This document shows positions 7,113 to 14,529 of a DNA stretch of 64,000 nt, in pieces. Made by a program: the position numbers and the translations under genes. Positions within the stretch are counted from its first letter, which is position 1; each line of letters begins with the position of its first letter. The notes under the pieces were generated by a model. That model had not been told where the DNA came from, ran no database searches, and saw nothing but the letters and a program-made list of their open reading frames with translations. Origin of the DNA: an uncultured Oscillospiraceae bacterium (GTDB lineage: Bacteria > Bacillota > Clostridia > Oscillospirales > Oscillospiraceae); the NCBI GenBank assembly GCA_910579775.1, contig CAJTUE010000004.1, forward strand, positions 1 through 64,000. Direction: 5' to 3'.

Positions 7113-7173
7113 GGATCAGCGCTTGCTGAACTGAGGTGCGCGACGTGCGGCGTGGAGACCGTACTTCTTGCGC
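7113..7173 (-). repeat. Duplicated 3' end of rpsI (61 bp)
   Basis: Identical over 61 bp to 7369-7429, the end of the real rpsI gene, in the same orientation. It encodes the last 19 codons and stop of ribosomal protein S9 without the rest of the gene. The copies lie 256 bp apart. This is a fragment, not an expressed gene. Confidence 0.9.
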
Positions 7174-7322
7174 ATTCCCCAACCGGGCAAGCCCGTCTGG
7201 GGGCCCCGGAGCATTATAATGCTCGGGCGGGCAAAGCTCGCCCTGCGCAAATCCGCCGCTGTGGCGGCGAATTTTACGCGCCACTTGGCGCGGCGGCCAG
7301 AAGACCGCTGTAGGAGCGCAAG
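7174..7322. repeat. Chain of short palindromes between rpsI-tail copies
   Basis: No gene is seen. The stretch holds consecutive palindromes: 7209-7224 (GAGCATTATAATGCTC), 7225-7243 (GGGCG/CGCCC), 7254-7269 (CGCCGC/GCGGCG) and 7278-7291 (GCGCCA/TGGCGC). This is the arrangement expected of a REP-like intergenic repeat, but copy number elsewhere cannot be checked here. Confidence 0.55.
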
Positions 7323-7352
7323 AAAACTGCCGACCCGAAGGTCGGCAGTTTT
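7323..7352 (-). terminator. rpsI terminator
   Basis: 13-bp stem AAAACTGCCGACC with its complement (7323-7335 and 7340-7352), CGAA loop, T-run in either direction; ends the rplM-rpsI operon. Confidence 0.85.
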
Positions 7353-7371
7353 GAGAAACGCAGGTGAAGGA

Positions 7372-7776
7372 TCAGCGCTTGCTGAACTGAGGTGCGCGAC
7401 GTGCGGCGTGGAGACCGTACTTCTTGCGCTCCTTCATACGAGGGTCGCGGGTAAGGAAACCGGCGGCCTTCAGGGCGGGGCGGAACTCCTCGTTCATCAG
7501 CAGCAGGGCGCGGGCGATGCCGTGACGGATCGCGCCGGCCTGTCCGGTGACGCCGCCGCCGGTGACGGTGGCGACAATGTCCACCTTGCCGATGGTGGAG
7601 GTGGTGACCAGGGGCTGACGGACAATGAGCTTCAGGGTCTCAAGACCGAAATACTCGTCGATGTCCCGGCCGTTGATGGTGATGGAGCCGGTCCCGCCGG
7701 GGAACAGGTGCACGCGGGCCACGGAGGACTTCCGGCGGCCGGTGCCGTAATGATAAGGCTTCTTACTCTTATACAT
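7372..7776 (-). CDS. rpsI: 30S ribosomal protein S9
   Basis: 134 residues including the conserved start YGTGRRKSSVARV, the middle GGGVTGQAGAIRHGIARAL and the C-terminal RRAPQFSKR tail that reaches the decoding site of the small subunit. It follows rplM after a 14-nt gap in the standard rplM-rpsI operon. The last 61 bp including its stop are duplicated at 7113-7173. Confidence 0.98.
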   Translation of the reverse strand: MYKSKKPYHYGTGRRKSSVARVHLFPGGTGSITINGRDIDEYFGLETLKLIVRQPLVTTSTIGKVDIVATVTGGGVTGQAGAIRHGIARALLLMNEEFRPALKAAGFLTRDPRMKERKKYGLHAARRAPQFSKR

Positions 7777-7790
7777 ATTCGATGACCTCC

Positions 7791-8222
7791 TTAAGCCTCG
7801 GTGTAGAGCTCAGGCTTTTGGGCCTGGTGGTTATGCTCGGCGCCGCGATAGATCTTCAGCCGGGTGAGGGAGTCCTTGGTGATGATGTTGCGGGGCATCA
7901 TGCCGCGGACGGCCAGCTTCATGGCCAGCTCCGGCTTGTCCTGCATCAGCAGGCGGTACTTGGTCTCGTGGAGGCCGCCGGGGTAGCCGGAGTGGGTGCG
8001 GTAGAACTTCTGCTCCAGCTTTTTGCCCGTCAGGATCGCCTTCTCGGCGTTGATGACGATGACGAAGTCGCCGCAGTCGGCGTGGGGGGTGTACTCGGGC
8101 TTGCGCTTGCCGCGCAGCAGGTCGGCGACGATGACGGCGGTCTTGCCCAGAGGCTTGCCGGCGGCGTCGACCACGTACCACTTGCGCACGATGTTGCCCT
8201 TGTTGGCCATAAAGGTGGACAT
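7791..8222 (-). CDS. rplM: 50S ribosomal protein L13
   Basis: 143 residues, normal for L13, with the motifs KWYVVDAAGKPLG, GDFVIVINAEKA, YRTHSGYPGGL and AVRGMMPRN. It is an early assembly protein of the large subunit. The start at 8222 (MSTFMANKG) is chosen over a longer frame from 8237 because GGAAAG lies upstream at the right distance. A near-consensus promoter lies about 75 nt upstream, leaving room for an L13-type autoregulatory leader, which was not verified. Confidence 0.97.
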   Translation of the reverse strand: MSTFMANKGNIVRKWYVVDAAGKPLGKTAVIVADLLRGKRKPEYTPHADCGDFVIVINAEKAILTGKKLEQKFYRTHSGYPGGLHETKYRLLMQDKPELAMKLAVRGMMPRNIITKDSLTRLKIYRGAEHNHQAQKPELYTEA

Positions 8223-8299
8223 GGTTTGATCTCTCACTTTCCTTATGGAATTGGCCGCTTTTTGCGGCAGGGGTGACTTTACAAAGTCGAGCGTGTTGT

Positions 8300-8328
8300 A
8301 TTATAATGCCTTTGGCAGAGGTTGTCAA
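8300..8328 (-). promoter_or_regulatory. Sigma-A promoter of rplM-rpsI
   Basis: Minus strand: TTGACA (8328-8323), 17-nt spacer, TATAAT (8305-8300). Both hexamers match the consensus exactly, as expected for a ribosomal protein operon. Confidence 0.9.
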
Positions 8329-8448
8329 CGGATTTTTGAAAGTTTTTTGCGTCAGAAATGAAATTCTTTGATTTTCTTTGATATTCTCCTTTATGCTCTT
8401 GAATACTAACTTTTGATTTTACATTTTCAACAGGTGGGAAGTGAGGAA

Positions 8449-9183
8449 ATGCGACAGATCGTATCACAAATGCGCCGGTGCGTGGAGGATTACCGGATGA
8501 TCGAGTCCGGCGACCGGGTGGCGGTGGGCGTCTCCGGGGGGAAGGATTCGGTGGTCACCCTGGCGGCGCTTGCCAAGCTGCGGGAGTTCTACCCCAAGCA
8601 CTTTACGGTGGAGTGTGTGACCCTGGACATGGGCACGCCGGGGATGGACTTTTCCCCCATCCAGGAGTTGTGCCAGCGGCTGGAGGTGCCCTTCCACCTC
8701 ATCCCCAGCCAGATCCACCAGGTCATTTTTGAGCACCGCAAGGAGAAAAACCCCTGCTCTCTGTGCGCCAAAATGCGCCGGGGGGCCATCCACAACGCCC
8801 TCCAGGACCTGGGCATTACCAAGATCGCCCTGGGCCACCACTGGGACGACGCCATCGAGACCTTTTTCATGTCCCTCATCTTTGAGGGGCGGCTCAACTG
8901 CTTCCAGCCGGTCACTTATCTGGACCGGACGGGCATCACCCAAATTCGCCCCCTTTTGTACTCCACCGAGGGGCAGGTGCGAAGCGCGGTGGCGCGCAAC
9001 GGTCTGCCTGTGGTGAAAAATCCCTGTCCCGCCGACGGCTACACCAAGCGTCAGGAAGCCAAGGAGCTGGTGGCGGAGCTGTCCCAGCGCTACCCCAAGC
9101 TCAAGGAATATGTTTTCTCCGCCATGCAGAGATTGCCACTCCCGGAATGGGGGGTCAGTAGGTCCGTTGACAAGCTCTTGTAA
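8449..9183 (+). CDS. TtcA-like tRNA thiolation PP-loop ATPase
   Basis: 244 residues from ATG 8449 (AGTGAGG just upstream). It carries the PP-loop SGGKDS, the conserved CSLCAKMRRG cysteine pair and a further NPCP cysteine, the three-cysteine pattern that holds a 4Fe-4S cluster in TtcA/TtuA-type enzymes. Members adenylate a tRNA base (C32 in TtcA) and replace oxygen by sulfur. GHHWDDAIETFFMSL is the family's second ATP/tRNA motif. Whether it modifies cytidine-32 or another base cannot be told. The next gene's promoter lies in its last codons. Confidence 0.85.
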   Translation: MRQIVSQMRRCVEDYRMIESGDRVAVGVSGGKDSVVTLAALAKLREFYPKHFTVECVTLDMGTPGMDFSPIQELCQRLEVPFHLIPSQIHQVIFEHRKEKNPCSLCAKMRRGAIHNALQDLGITKIALGHHWDDAIETFFMSLIFEGRLNCFQPVTYLDRTGITQIRPLLYSTEGQVRSAVARNGLPVVKNPCPADGYTKRQEAKELVAELSQRYPKLKEYVFSAMQRLPLPEWGVSRSVDKLL

Positions 9184-9195
9184 ATATGCTACAAT
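9167..9195 (+). promoter_or_regulatory. Sigma-A promoter of the surface-protein gene
   Basis: TTGACA (9167-9172), 17-nt spacer, TACAAT (9190-9195), about 60 nt before the start at 9255. Confidence 0.85.
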
Positions 9196-9254
9196 GTACA
9201 AAAACATATATTTTTCTGGTGAAGAGAGAAGTTTTTTGAGAGGAGAAGATCATA

Positions 9255-11621
9255 ATGAGAAAAAGAGTTTTGTCCCTGTTCATGGTCATCGTCATGGCCC
9301 TGTCCCTGGCCGCCCCGGCCTTTGCCGCCAAGGACGATAAGAGCGATCTGCCCGAGTATGAGATACTTTCTATGCTGCCCGAAACTCTGCAAAGACCCAC
9401 CCGCCCCACCACTTTAGAGCAGGCGGACCTCTACGGTCACCCCGACAGGGGTGGCATCTTCGTCGAGTGGAGCGATGAGAGCACGCTCCGTGAGATTACG
9501 GAACTCACCGACAGTCTCACCGCCGGCAAGGCCAACGACACTCAGAAGATGAAGGCCATCTTTGATTGGGTGTACCAGAACATAGAGTACGATTACGACG
9601 CCACCCTCCTCTGGGCGAGGTGGAGCGAGCTGACTTCGGAGCAGCGCAGACGGGTGAATGAGGCCGCCGAGGTCTTCCATGTCTATACCAATCGGCGGGG
9701 TATTTGTGAGGGCTACTCCAACCTGTGCTGGCTCATGGGCACCATCGCGGGCATCCCGGTGGCCAAGCTTACCTGCGCCACCAGCACGAGCCACGCCAGG
9801 AACGCCGCCCTTTTGGACGGGAAGTGGGTCTTTTTTGACGCCACCGAGGCATGGAACACGGTAGACCCAGACTACAGCTGGGATCTTGATCCATATGACC
9901 GCGCAAGATCATACAGCTCACTTGACTTCTACGATGGTGTGTACCAAATGTATGCTTACAGAGGGTATGACGGAAACATGGTAGTTTCGGCTGCCCTCCG
10001 TCCGGGGTATCAGTATCAGTGCCCCGACAGTGTGACCACCCCCTCCTATGTGACTGAGGTGGCAAGATACGCCTTCGAGGGCTGCACCAACCTGAAGAGC
10101 GTGACCATCCTCGATGGTGTGACCAAGATCGGTGCTATAGCGTTCAAGGGCTGCGCCAACCTGGAGCGTGTGACCGTCGCGGACAGCGTGACCGAGATCG
10201 GCGGCGGCGCCTTCGAGGGCTGCACTAGTCTGAAATATGTGAACATCCCCCACAGTGTGACCGAGATCAGAACGAATCTGTTCAAGGACTGCACCAGCCT
10301 GGTGGACATCACCCTTCCCAACAGCGTAACCAGGATCTGGGGGGATGCGTTCAAAGGCTGTACCAGCATGAAAAGCATCACCATCCCCGGCAGTGTTACC
10401 GAAATGGAAGCGGCGTTTTACGGATGTGCCGAGCTGGAGAGTGTCACCATCGAACGGGGTGTTCCCAGCATTGGTTTTGCCGCGTTCCAGGACTGCACCG
10501 GCTTGAAGAACATTACCATCCCCGACACCGTGACCACCATTGAGGGGCAGGCGTTCTGGGGCTGCACCAGTCTGGAAAGCATCACCATCCCCGAGGGCGT
10601 GACAAGCATTGAGAAATTGGCCTTCGCCGAGTGTGAAAATCTGAAATACGCGGACCTCCCCGACAGCGTCACCAGCGTTGACGGTTCGGCCTTCTTCGGC
10701 TGCCCCAACTTACAGGGCATGGCCACCATCCCCGCCGGCATGACCAGAATCGCAAACGGGATGTTCGATGGCCGGACCGACCTGACCAGCTTCGTGATCC
10801 CCGATCACATTACCGAGATCGGTTATTGGTCATTCCGGGACTGCACCAACCTGAAGAGCATCACGATTCCCAACAGCGTTACCGTGATTGGCAATTCGGC
10901 CTTTATGGGCTGCTCCGGTCTGACCAGCATAACCATCCCCTCCAGCGTCACAACCATAGAGGCCTGGGCCTTCGCTGGATGTAGGGGTCTGACCAGCGTG
11001 TTCATTCCTGATAGCGTGACCGAAATTCAGGTCCATGCACTTGCCGGCGGCAACATCTCCGACGTTTATTACGGTGGCACGGAGGAGCAGTGGAAGGCCA
11101 TTCAGGGGGATGGCAAAGATATGCCCCACACCACCATCCATTATAACAGCGCCGGGCCCAAGCCCGCCGCCAACACCGCCTACCCCTCGACCCAGGCGGT
11201 GACCATTGACGGCAAAAAGGTGGAGTTCCAGATGTACGCGCTGAAGGACGCCAACGGAAATGACACAAACTACATCAAGCTCCGTGACGTGGCTTCCGTC
11301 CTCAGCGGCACCGCCGCCCAGTTCGCCGTGGGCTGGGACGGGGCCGTGAACATTGAGACGGGGAAGGGCTACACCCCCAACGGCAGCGAAATGAAAACCC
11401 CTTTCAGCGGCAACCGGGCCTATGAGACCGCCACCTCTCCCACCAACATCAACGGACAAACAGCGGCTTTGGAAGCTATCGTGCTCAAGGACGACGGCGG
11501 AAACGGCTACACCTACTACAAGCTCCGGGACCTGGGCAAGGCCCTGGGCTTTAACGTGGGCTGGAGCACTGCAAACGGCGTGTTTGTTGAGACCGGCAAG
11601 CCCTATACCGACGCGGACTGA
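9255..11621 (+). CDS. Secreted transglutaminase-like, leucine-rich-repeat surface protein
   Basis: 788 residues with a classical signal peptide (1-24, ending AFA). Residues about 60-240 form a transglutaminase-like/papain domain with Cys151 (GICEGYS), His180 (SHARNAALL) and Asp195 (FFDAT). Residues about 262-595 hold 14 consecutive 23-residue BspA-type repeats (consensus VTEIGxxAFxGCTxLKSITIPxS). The C-terminus has two copper-amine-oxidase-N-like stalk repeats (YIKLRDVA, YYKLRDLG). There is no LPxTG or other obvious anchor. Such proteins mediate adhesion or peptide bond/crosslink chemistry at the cell surface. Start supported by GAGGAGAAG. Confidence 0.88.
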   Translation: MRKRVLSLFMVIVMALSLAAPAFAAKDDKSDLPEYEILSMLPETLQRPTRPTTLEQADLYGHPDRGGIFVEWSDESTLREITELTDSLTAGKANDTQKMKAIFDWVYQNIEYDYDATLLWARWSELTSEQRRRVNEAAEVFHVYTNRRGICEGYSNLCWLMGTIAGIPVAKLTCATSTSHARNAALLDGKWVFFDATEAWNTVDPDYSWDLDPYDRARSYSSLDFYDGVYQMYAYRGYDGNMVVSAALRPGYQYQCPDSVTTPSYVTEVARYAFEGCTNLKSVTILDGVTKIGAIAFKGCANLERVTVADSVTEIGGGAFEGCTSLKYVNIPHSVTEIRTNLFKDCTSLVDITLPNSVTRIWGDAFKGCTSMKSITIPGSVTEMEAAFYGCAELESVTIERGVPSIGFAAFQDCTGLKNITIPDTVTTIEGQAFWGCTSLESITIPEGVTSIEKLAFAECENLKYADLPDSVTSVDGSAFFGCPNLQGMATIPAGMTRIANGMFDGRTDLTSFVIPDHITEIGYWSFRDCTNLKSITIPNSVTVIGNSAFMGCSGLTSITIPSSVTTIEAWAFAGCRGLTSVFIPDSVTEIQVHALAGGNISDVYYGGTEEQWKAIQGDGKDMPHTTIHYNSAGPKPAANTAYPSTQAVTIDGKKVEFQMYALKDANGNDTNYIKLRDVASVLSGTAAQFAVGWDGAVNIETGKGYTPNGSEMKTPFSGNRAYETATSPTNINGQTAALEAIVLKDDGGNGYTYYKLRDLGKALGFNVGWSTANGVFVETGKPYTDAD

Positions 11622-12406
11622 GGTCCGGCCAAACGCCCCCTGCGCTCCTGCGGCGCGGGGGGCTTGTCGTCCTCCTGAAACTCCGTCAAATGCTTCCAAT
11701 ACCGCTTGGGCATATGGTTCTGGCGGAGCTTGGGGTTATAGCGGCCCTGGATGGCGATGGTGTCATAGAACCGCCGCCACAGGGCGCGGTAGGCCCGCTC
11801 CTCCTGGCCGGGGGCGGGGGCCTGGAAGTCCTGGGCGGGGACGATGACCGTCTCCCCGGGGCGGTGGAGGAGAGCCTCCCCATGGGTGCGGTCAAAGAGC
11901 AGAAAGGCTTCCCCTGCCAGACGGTCGCAGAAGTGGACCTTCAAGATAGGCAGCACCCGGTTTTTGGGGGAAATTTCACCCACCAGCAGGCCGTCATAGT
12001 CGGAAAAGCGGACAAACCCCGTGAGCAGCTCGCACTCCCGCTGGAGGTGGCGGACGGCCTTGCCCAGCTCCAGGACCACATGGCTGTCCAGACGCCGCTC
12101 CACCCCCTTGCCCACGGTGAGGCCGAAGTCGATAAACTGGAACAGCAGGACCTCCCGGTCGGGGATGCAGGTCAAAAATCCCTCCTCCACCATCAGCAGG
12201 CCCTTGCGGCCCAGACGGAGGTGGAGCCGGTCGTAGACCCGGGCGGCCAGGCCCGGCTTGGTGGCGATCCACCGTTCCTCAAAGAGGGTGGGGGTCAGGT
12301 CGTCCGAGAGGAGGAACCGCTCCGGCGGCTCGTGGTATTGATAAATGTCCCGGACGGCGCACAAAAAGCCGGGGAAGGTGCCGTCGTAGCGGTAGCAATA
12401 GCCCAT
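11603..12406 (-). CDS. DNA-metabolism protein paired with radical SAM (TIGR03915-like)
   Basis: 267 residues starting MGYCYRYDGTFPGFLCAV, ending with the DUF4130-like part (YNPKLRQNHMPKRYWKHLTEF). The family is always found beside the radical SAM protein encoded just upstream here and is proposed to act in DNA modification or repair, possibly with uracil-DNA-glycosylase-like chemistry. Its ATG lies 2 nt after the stop of the upstream gene with AAAGGAG in between, so the two are translationally coupled. Its end overlaps the convergent surface-protein gene by 19 bp. Confidence 0.8.
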   Translation of the reverse strand: MGYCYRYDGTFPGFLCAVRDIYQYHEPPERFLLSDDLTPTLFEERWIATKPGLAARVYDRLHLRLGRKGLLMVEEGFLTCIPDREVLLFQFIDFGLTVGKGVERRLDSHVVLELGKAVRHLQRECELLTGFVRFSDYDGLLVGEISPKNRVLPILKVHFCDRLAGEAFLLFDRTHGEALLHRPGETVIVPAQDFQAPAPGQEERAYRALWRRFYDTIAIQGRYNPKLRQNHMPKRYWKHLTEFQEDDKPPAPQERRGRLAGPQSASV

Positions 12407-12408
12407 GG

Positions 12409-13668
12409 TCAAGCTCCTTTGGCGTCGAAAAGGGAATACTGGAGGGCGGGGGCGGCGTCGGGCAGGGTGGTGAGGCGGCCGGGCAGGGACGCCCACTGAA
12501 AGCGCAGACCGTCCATCTGCTTGCCGTTGCACAGCAGGAAATACTGCGCCCGTTTCAAGACCACGCCCAGTTTTTTCAGGTGGGAAAAATCCAGTTTGGA
12601 GTGGCGGCGGGCGGCGAGAATTTTCCGGGCGGAGGTGACCCCTACGCCGGGCACCCGCAGGAGGGACTCGTAGTCGGCGGCGTTCACCTCCACGGGGAAA
12701 AACTCCGGGTGGTTCAGCGCCCAGCAGCACTTGGGGTCCAGGTTGGGGTCGAAGTTGGGGTGGGCGTCGTCCAGCAGTTCCTCGGCGGAGAACTGGTAAA
12801 ACCGCAGGAGCCAGTCCGCCTGATAGAGGCGGTGCTCCCGCAGCAGCGGCGGCCGGTAGCCGCCCTGGAGGGCGGGAAGCAAGGGGCTGGACCCCACGGG
12901 CATATAGGCGGAGAAGAACACCCGCCGCAGGCCATAGCGGCGGTACAGTCCTTGGGTGAGGCGCAGGATATGAAGGTCGTTCTCCTCCGTGGCCCCCACG
13001 ATCATCTGGGTGGACTGGCCCGCCGGGGCGAATTTGGGGGCGTGCTTGTAGAGGGCCAGCTCCGACTTGCTCTGGGTGATGCCGTCCCGAATTTGGGCCA
13101 TGTTGCCCAGGATGGGGGCCCTGCCCTTGTCCGGGCATAGCTTTGTAAGGCTCTCCTCCGAGGGCAGCTCGATGTTGACGCTCATCCGGTCCGCCAGCAG
13201 GCCCAGCTCCCACACCAACCGCTGGTCGCACCCGGGGATGGCCTTGGCGTGGATGTAGCCGTTGAAGCGGTACTCCCGGCGAAGCATTCTCAGCGCCTTG
13301 ATCATCAGCTCCATGGTGTAGTCGGGGGTCCGGATCACCGCTGAGGACAAAAACAACCCCTCAATGTAGTTGCGCCGGTAAAAGCCCATGGTCAGCTCGC
13401 ACAGCTCCTTTGGTGTGAAGGAGCACCTGGGCACGTCGTTGGAGCGGCGGTTGACGCAGTAGGCGCAGTCGTAGGCGCACACGTTGGAAAAGAGCACCTT
13501 GAGCAACGTGACGCACCGCCCGTCGGCGGAGAAGGTGTGGCAGCAGCCCCGGCTGACGGCGGAGCCGGTCATCCCCGCTTTGTGATGGCGGTCCGCACCG
13601 CTGGAGGTGCAGGCGGCGTCGTACTTGGCGGCGTCCGCCAGAATGGTGAGCTTTTCCATCACGTCCAC
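12409..13668 (-). CDS. Putative DNA modification/repair radical SAM protein
   Basis: 419 residues. The radical SAM cluster motif is CAYDCAYCVNRR (CxxxCxxC). The C-terminal region carries a helix-hairpin-helix DNA-binding motif (LLRVPGVGVTSARKILAARR), matching the family called rSAM-link-UDG. It would make a 5'-deoxyadenosyl radical for an unknown DNA repair or modification reaction, together with the downstream partner. GTG 13668 is taken as the start (GAGGAGGGA 8 nt before); ATG 13659 is an alternative. The promoter carries an SOS-like palindrome, supporting a DNA-damage role. Confidence 0.85.
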   Translation of the reverse strand: MDVMEKLTILADAAKYDAACTSSGADRHHKAGMTGSAVSRGCCHTFSADGRCVTLLKVLFSNVCAYDCAYCVNRRSNDVPRCSFTPKELCELTMGFYRRNYIEGLFLSSAVIRTPDYTMELMIKALRMLRREYRFNGYIHAKAIPGCDQRLVWELGLLADRMSVNIELPSEESLTKLCPDKGRAPILGNMAQIRDGITQSKSELALYKHAPKFAPAGQSTQMIVGATEENDLHILRLTQGLYRRYGLRRVFFSAYMPVGSSPLLPALQGGYRPPLLREHRLYQADWLLRFYQFSAEELLDDAHPNFDPNLDPKCCWALNHPEFFPVEVNAADYESLLRVPGVGVTSARKILAARRHSKLDFSHLKKLGVVLKRAQYFLLCNGKQMDGLRFQWASLPGRLTTLPDAAPALQYSLFDAKGA

Positions 13669-13690
13669 AGCCGGTCCCTCCTCTTGAATC

Positions 13691-13704
13691 AGAACCTTTG
13701 TTCT
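13691..13704. promoter_or_regulatory. LexA-type SOS box
   Basis: AGAACCTTTGTTCT is a perfect palindrome of the Gram-positive LexA/DinR form GAACnnnnGTTC. It begins right after the -10 of the radical SAM gene promoter, so a bound repressor would block initiation. Confidence 0.7.
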
Positions 13705-13733
13705 AATTTAGCACGGATGTTCGAACATGTCAA
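13705..13733 (-). promoter_or_regulatory. Promoter of the radical SAM repair pair
   Basis: Minus strand: TTGACA (ending near 13733), 17-nt spacer, TAAATT (next to the SOS box). The spacer contains a second perfect palindrome, ATGTTCGAACAT (13717-13728), that could be a further operator half. Confidence 0.75.
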
Positions 13734-13830
13734 GAGGGAAATTTTTTGCCCGGGGCGTGGAATTTACAGATTATTCACCCAAAGTGCCTTGACTGAAGGC
13801 ATAATGAATAAAACTGACCCTTGAAAGGAC

Positions 13831-14529
13831 GTGGAACGGGTGGCGCAGAAAATTTTGGTCATTGAGGACGAGAAGAATATCTCCGATCTGCTGGAGCTGT
13901 ATCTGGAGAAGGAAGGCTACGAGACCATGGCAGCGGCGGACGGGGTGAAGGGCATCGAGGCCTTTCGCTCCTTCCATCCCGATCTGGTGCTGCTAGACAT
14001 CATGCTGCCCATTATGGACGGCTGGTCGGTGCTCAAGAAGATCCGGGAGGATGGGAAGACTCCGGTGATCATGCTCACCGCCAAGGGGGAGCTGGCCGAC
14101 AAGATCCAAGGTCTGGAGGGGGGCGCGGACGACTATGTCACCAAGCCCTTTGAGACCAGGGAGGTGGTGGCCCGCATCCACGCGGTGCTCCGCCGCTACG
14201 GCCTGGAGGAGGACCCCTCGGAGAAGAAGCTCACCTTCCCCAAGCTGGTGATCAACCTGGATTCCTACGAGCTCATTGTGGACGGCAAGCGTGTCGACAC
14301 GCCGCCGAAGGAGCTGGAGCTTTTGTACCGCCTGGCCTCCGCCCCCAACCGGGTGTTCACCCGAAACCAGCTGTTGGACGAGGTGTGGGGGTTTGACTAT
14401 TTTGGCGACTCCCGGACAGTGGACGTCCACGTGAAGCGGCTTCGGGAGAAGCTGGAGGGCGTGAGCGACCGGTGGGCGCTGAAGACAGTGTGGGGCGTGG
14501 GCTATAAGTTCGAGGTCACGGCACAATGA
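13831..14529 (+). CDS. OmpR/PhoB-family response regulator
   Basis: 232 residues: receiver domain with Asp56 (LVLLDIMLP) as phosphoryl site and Lys in VTKPF, then a winged-helix DNA-binding domain ending GVGYKFEV. It overlaps its sensor kinase gene by 4 bp. The start is GTG 13831 (AAAGGA is only 2 nt away) or GTG 13840, which has better spacing; the difference is three residues. The signal and regulon are unknown. Confidence 0.92.
   Translation: MERVAQKILVIEDEKNISDLLELYLEKEGYETMAAADGVKGIEAFRSFHPDLVLLDIMLPIMDGWSVLKKIREDGKTPVIMLTAKGELADKIQGLEGGADDYVTKPFETREVVARIHAVLRRYGLEEDPSEKKLTFPKLVINLDSYELIVDGKRVDTPPKELELLYRLASAPNRVFTRNQLLDEVWGFDYFGDSRTVDVHVKRLREKLEGVSDRWALKTVWGVGYKFEVTAQ

Noticed and set aside
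8223..8299. Firm call of an L13-type ribosomal leader
   Set aside because: A small CCGC/GCGG hairpin is visible but the full consensus could not be confirmed by eye.
9980..11040. Regular 69-nt periodicity suggesting a tandem or CRISPR-like array
   Set aside because: It is coding: 23-residue leucine-rich repeats in frame, without identical repeats or spacers.
13717..13728. ATGTTCGAACAT as a second LexA box
   Set aside because: It is a perfect palindrome but has the half sites inverted relative to GAACnnnnGTTC, so it is noted only as a palindrome in the spacer.
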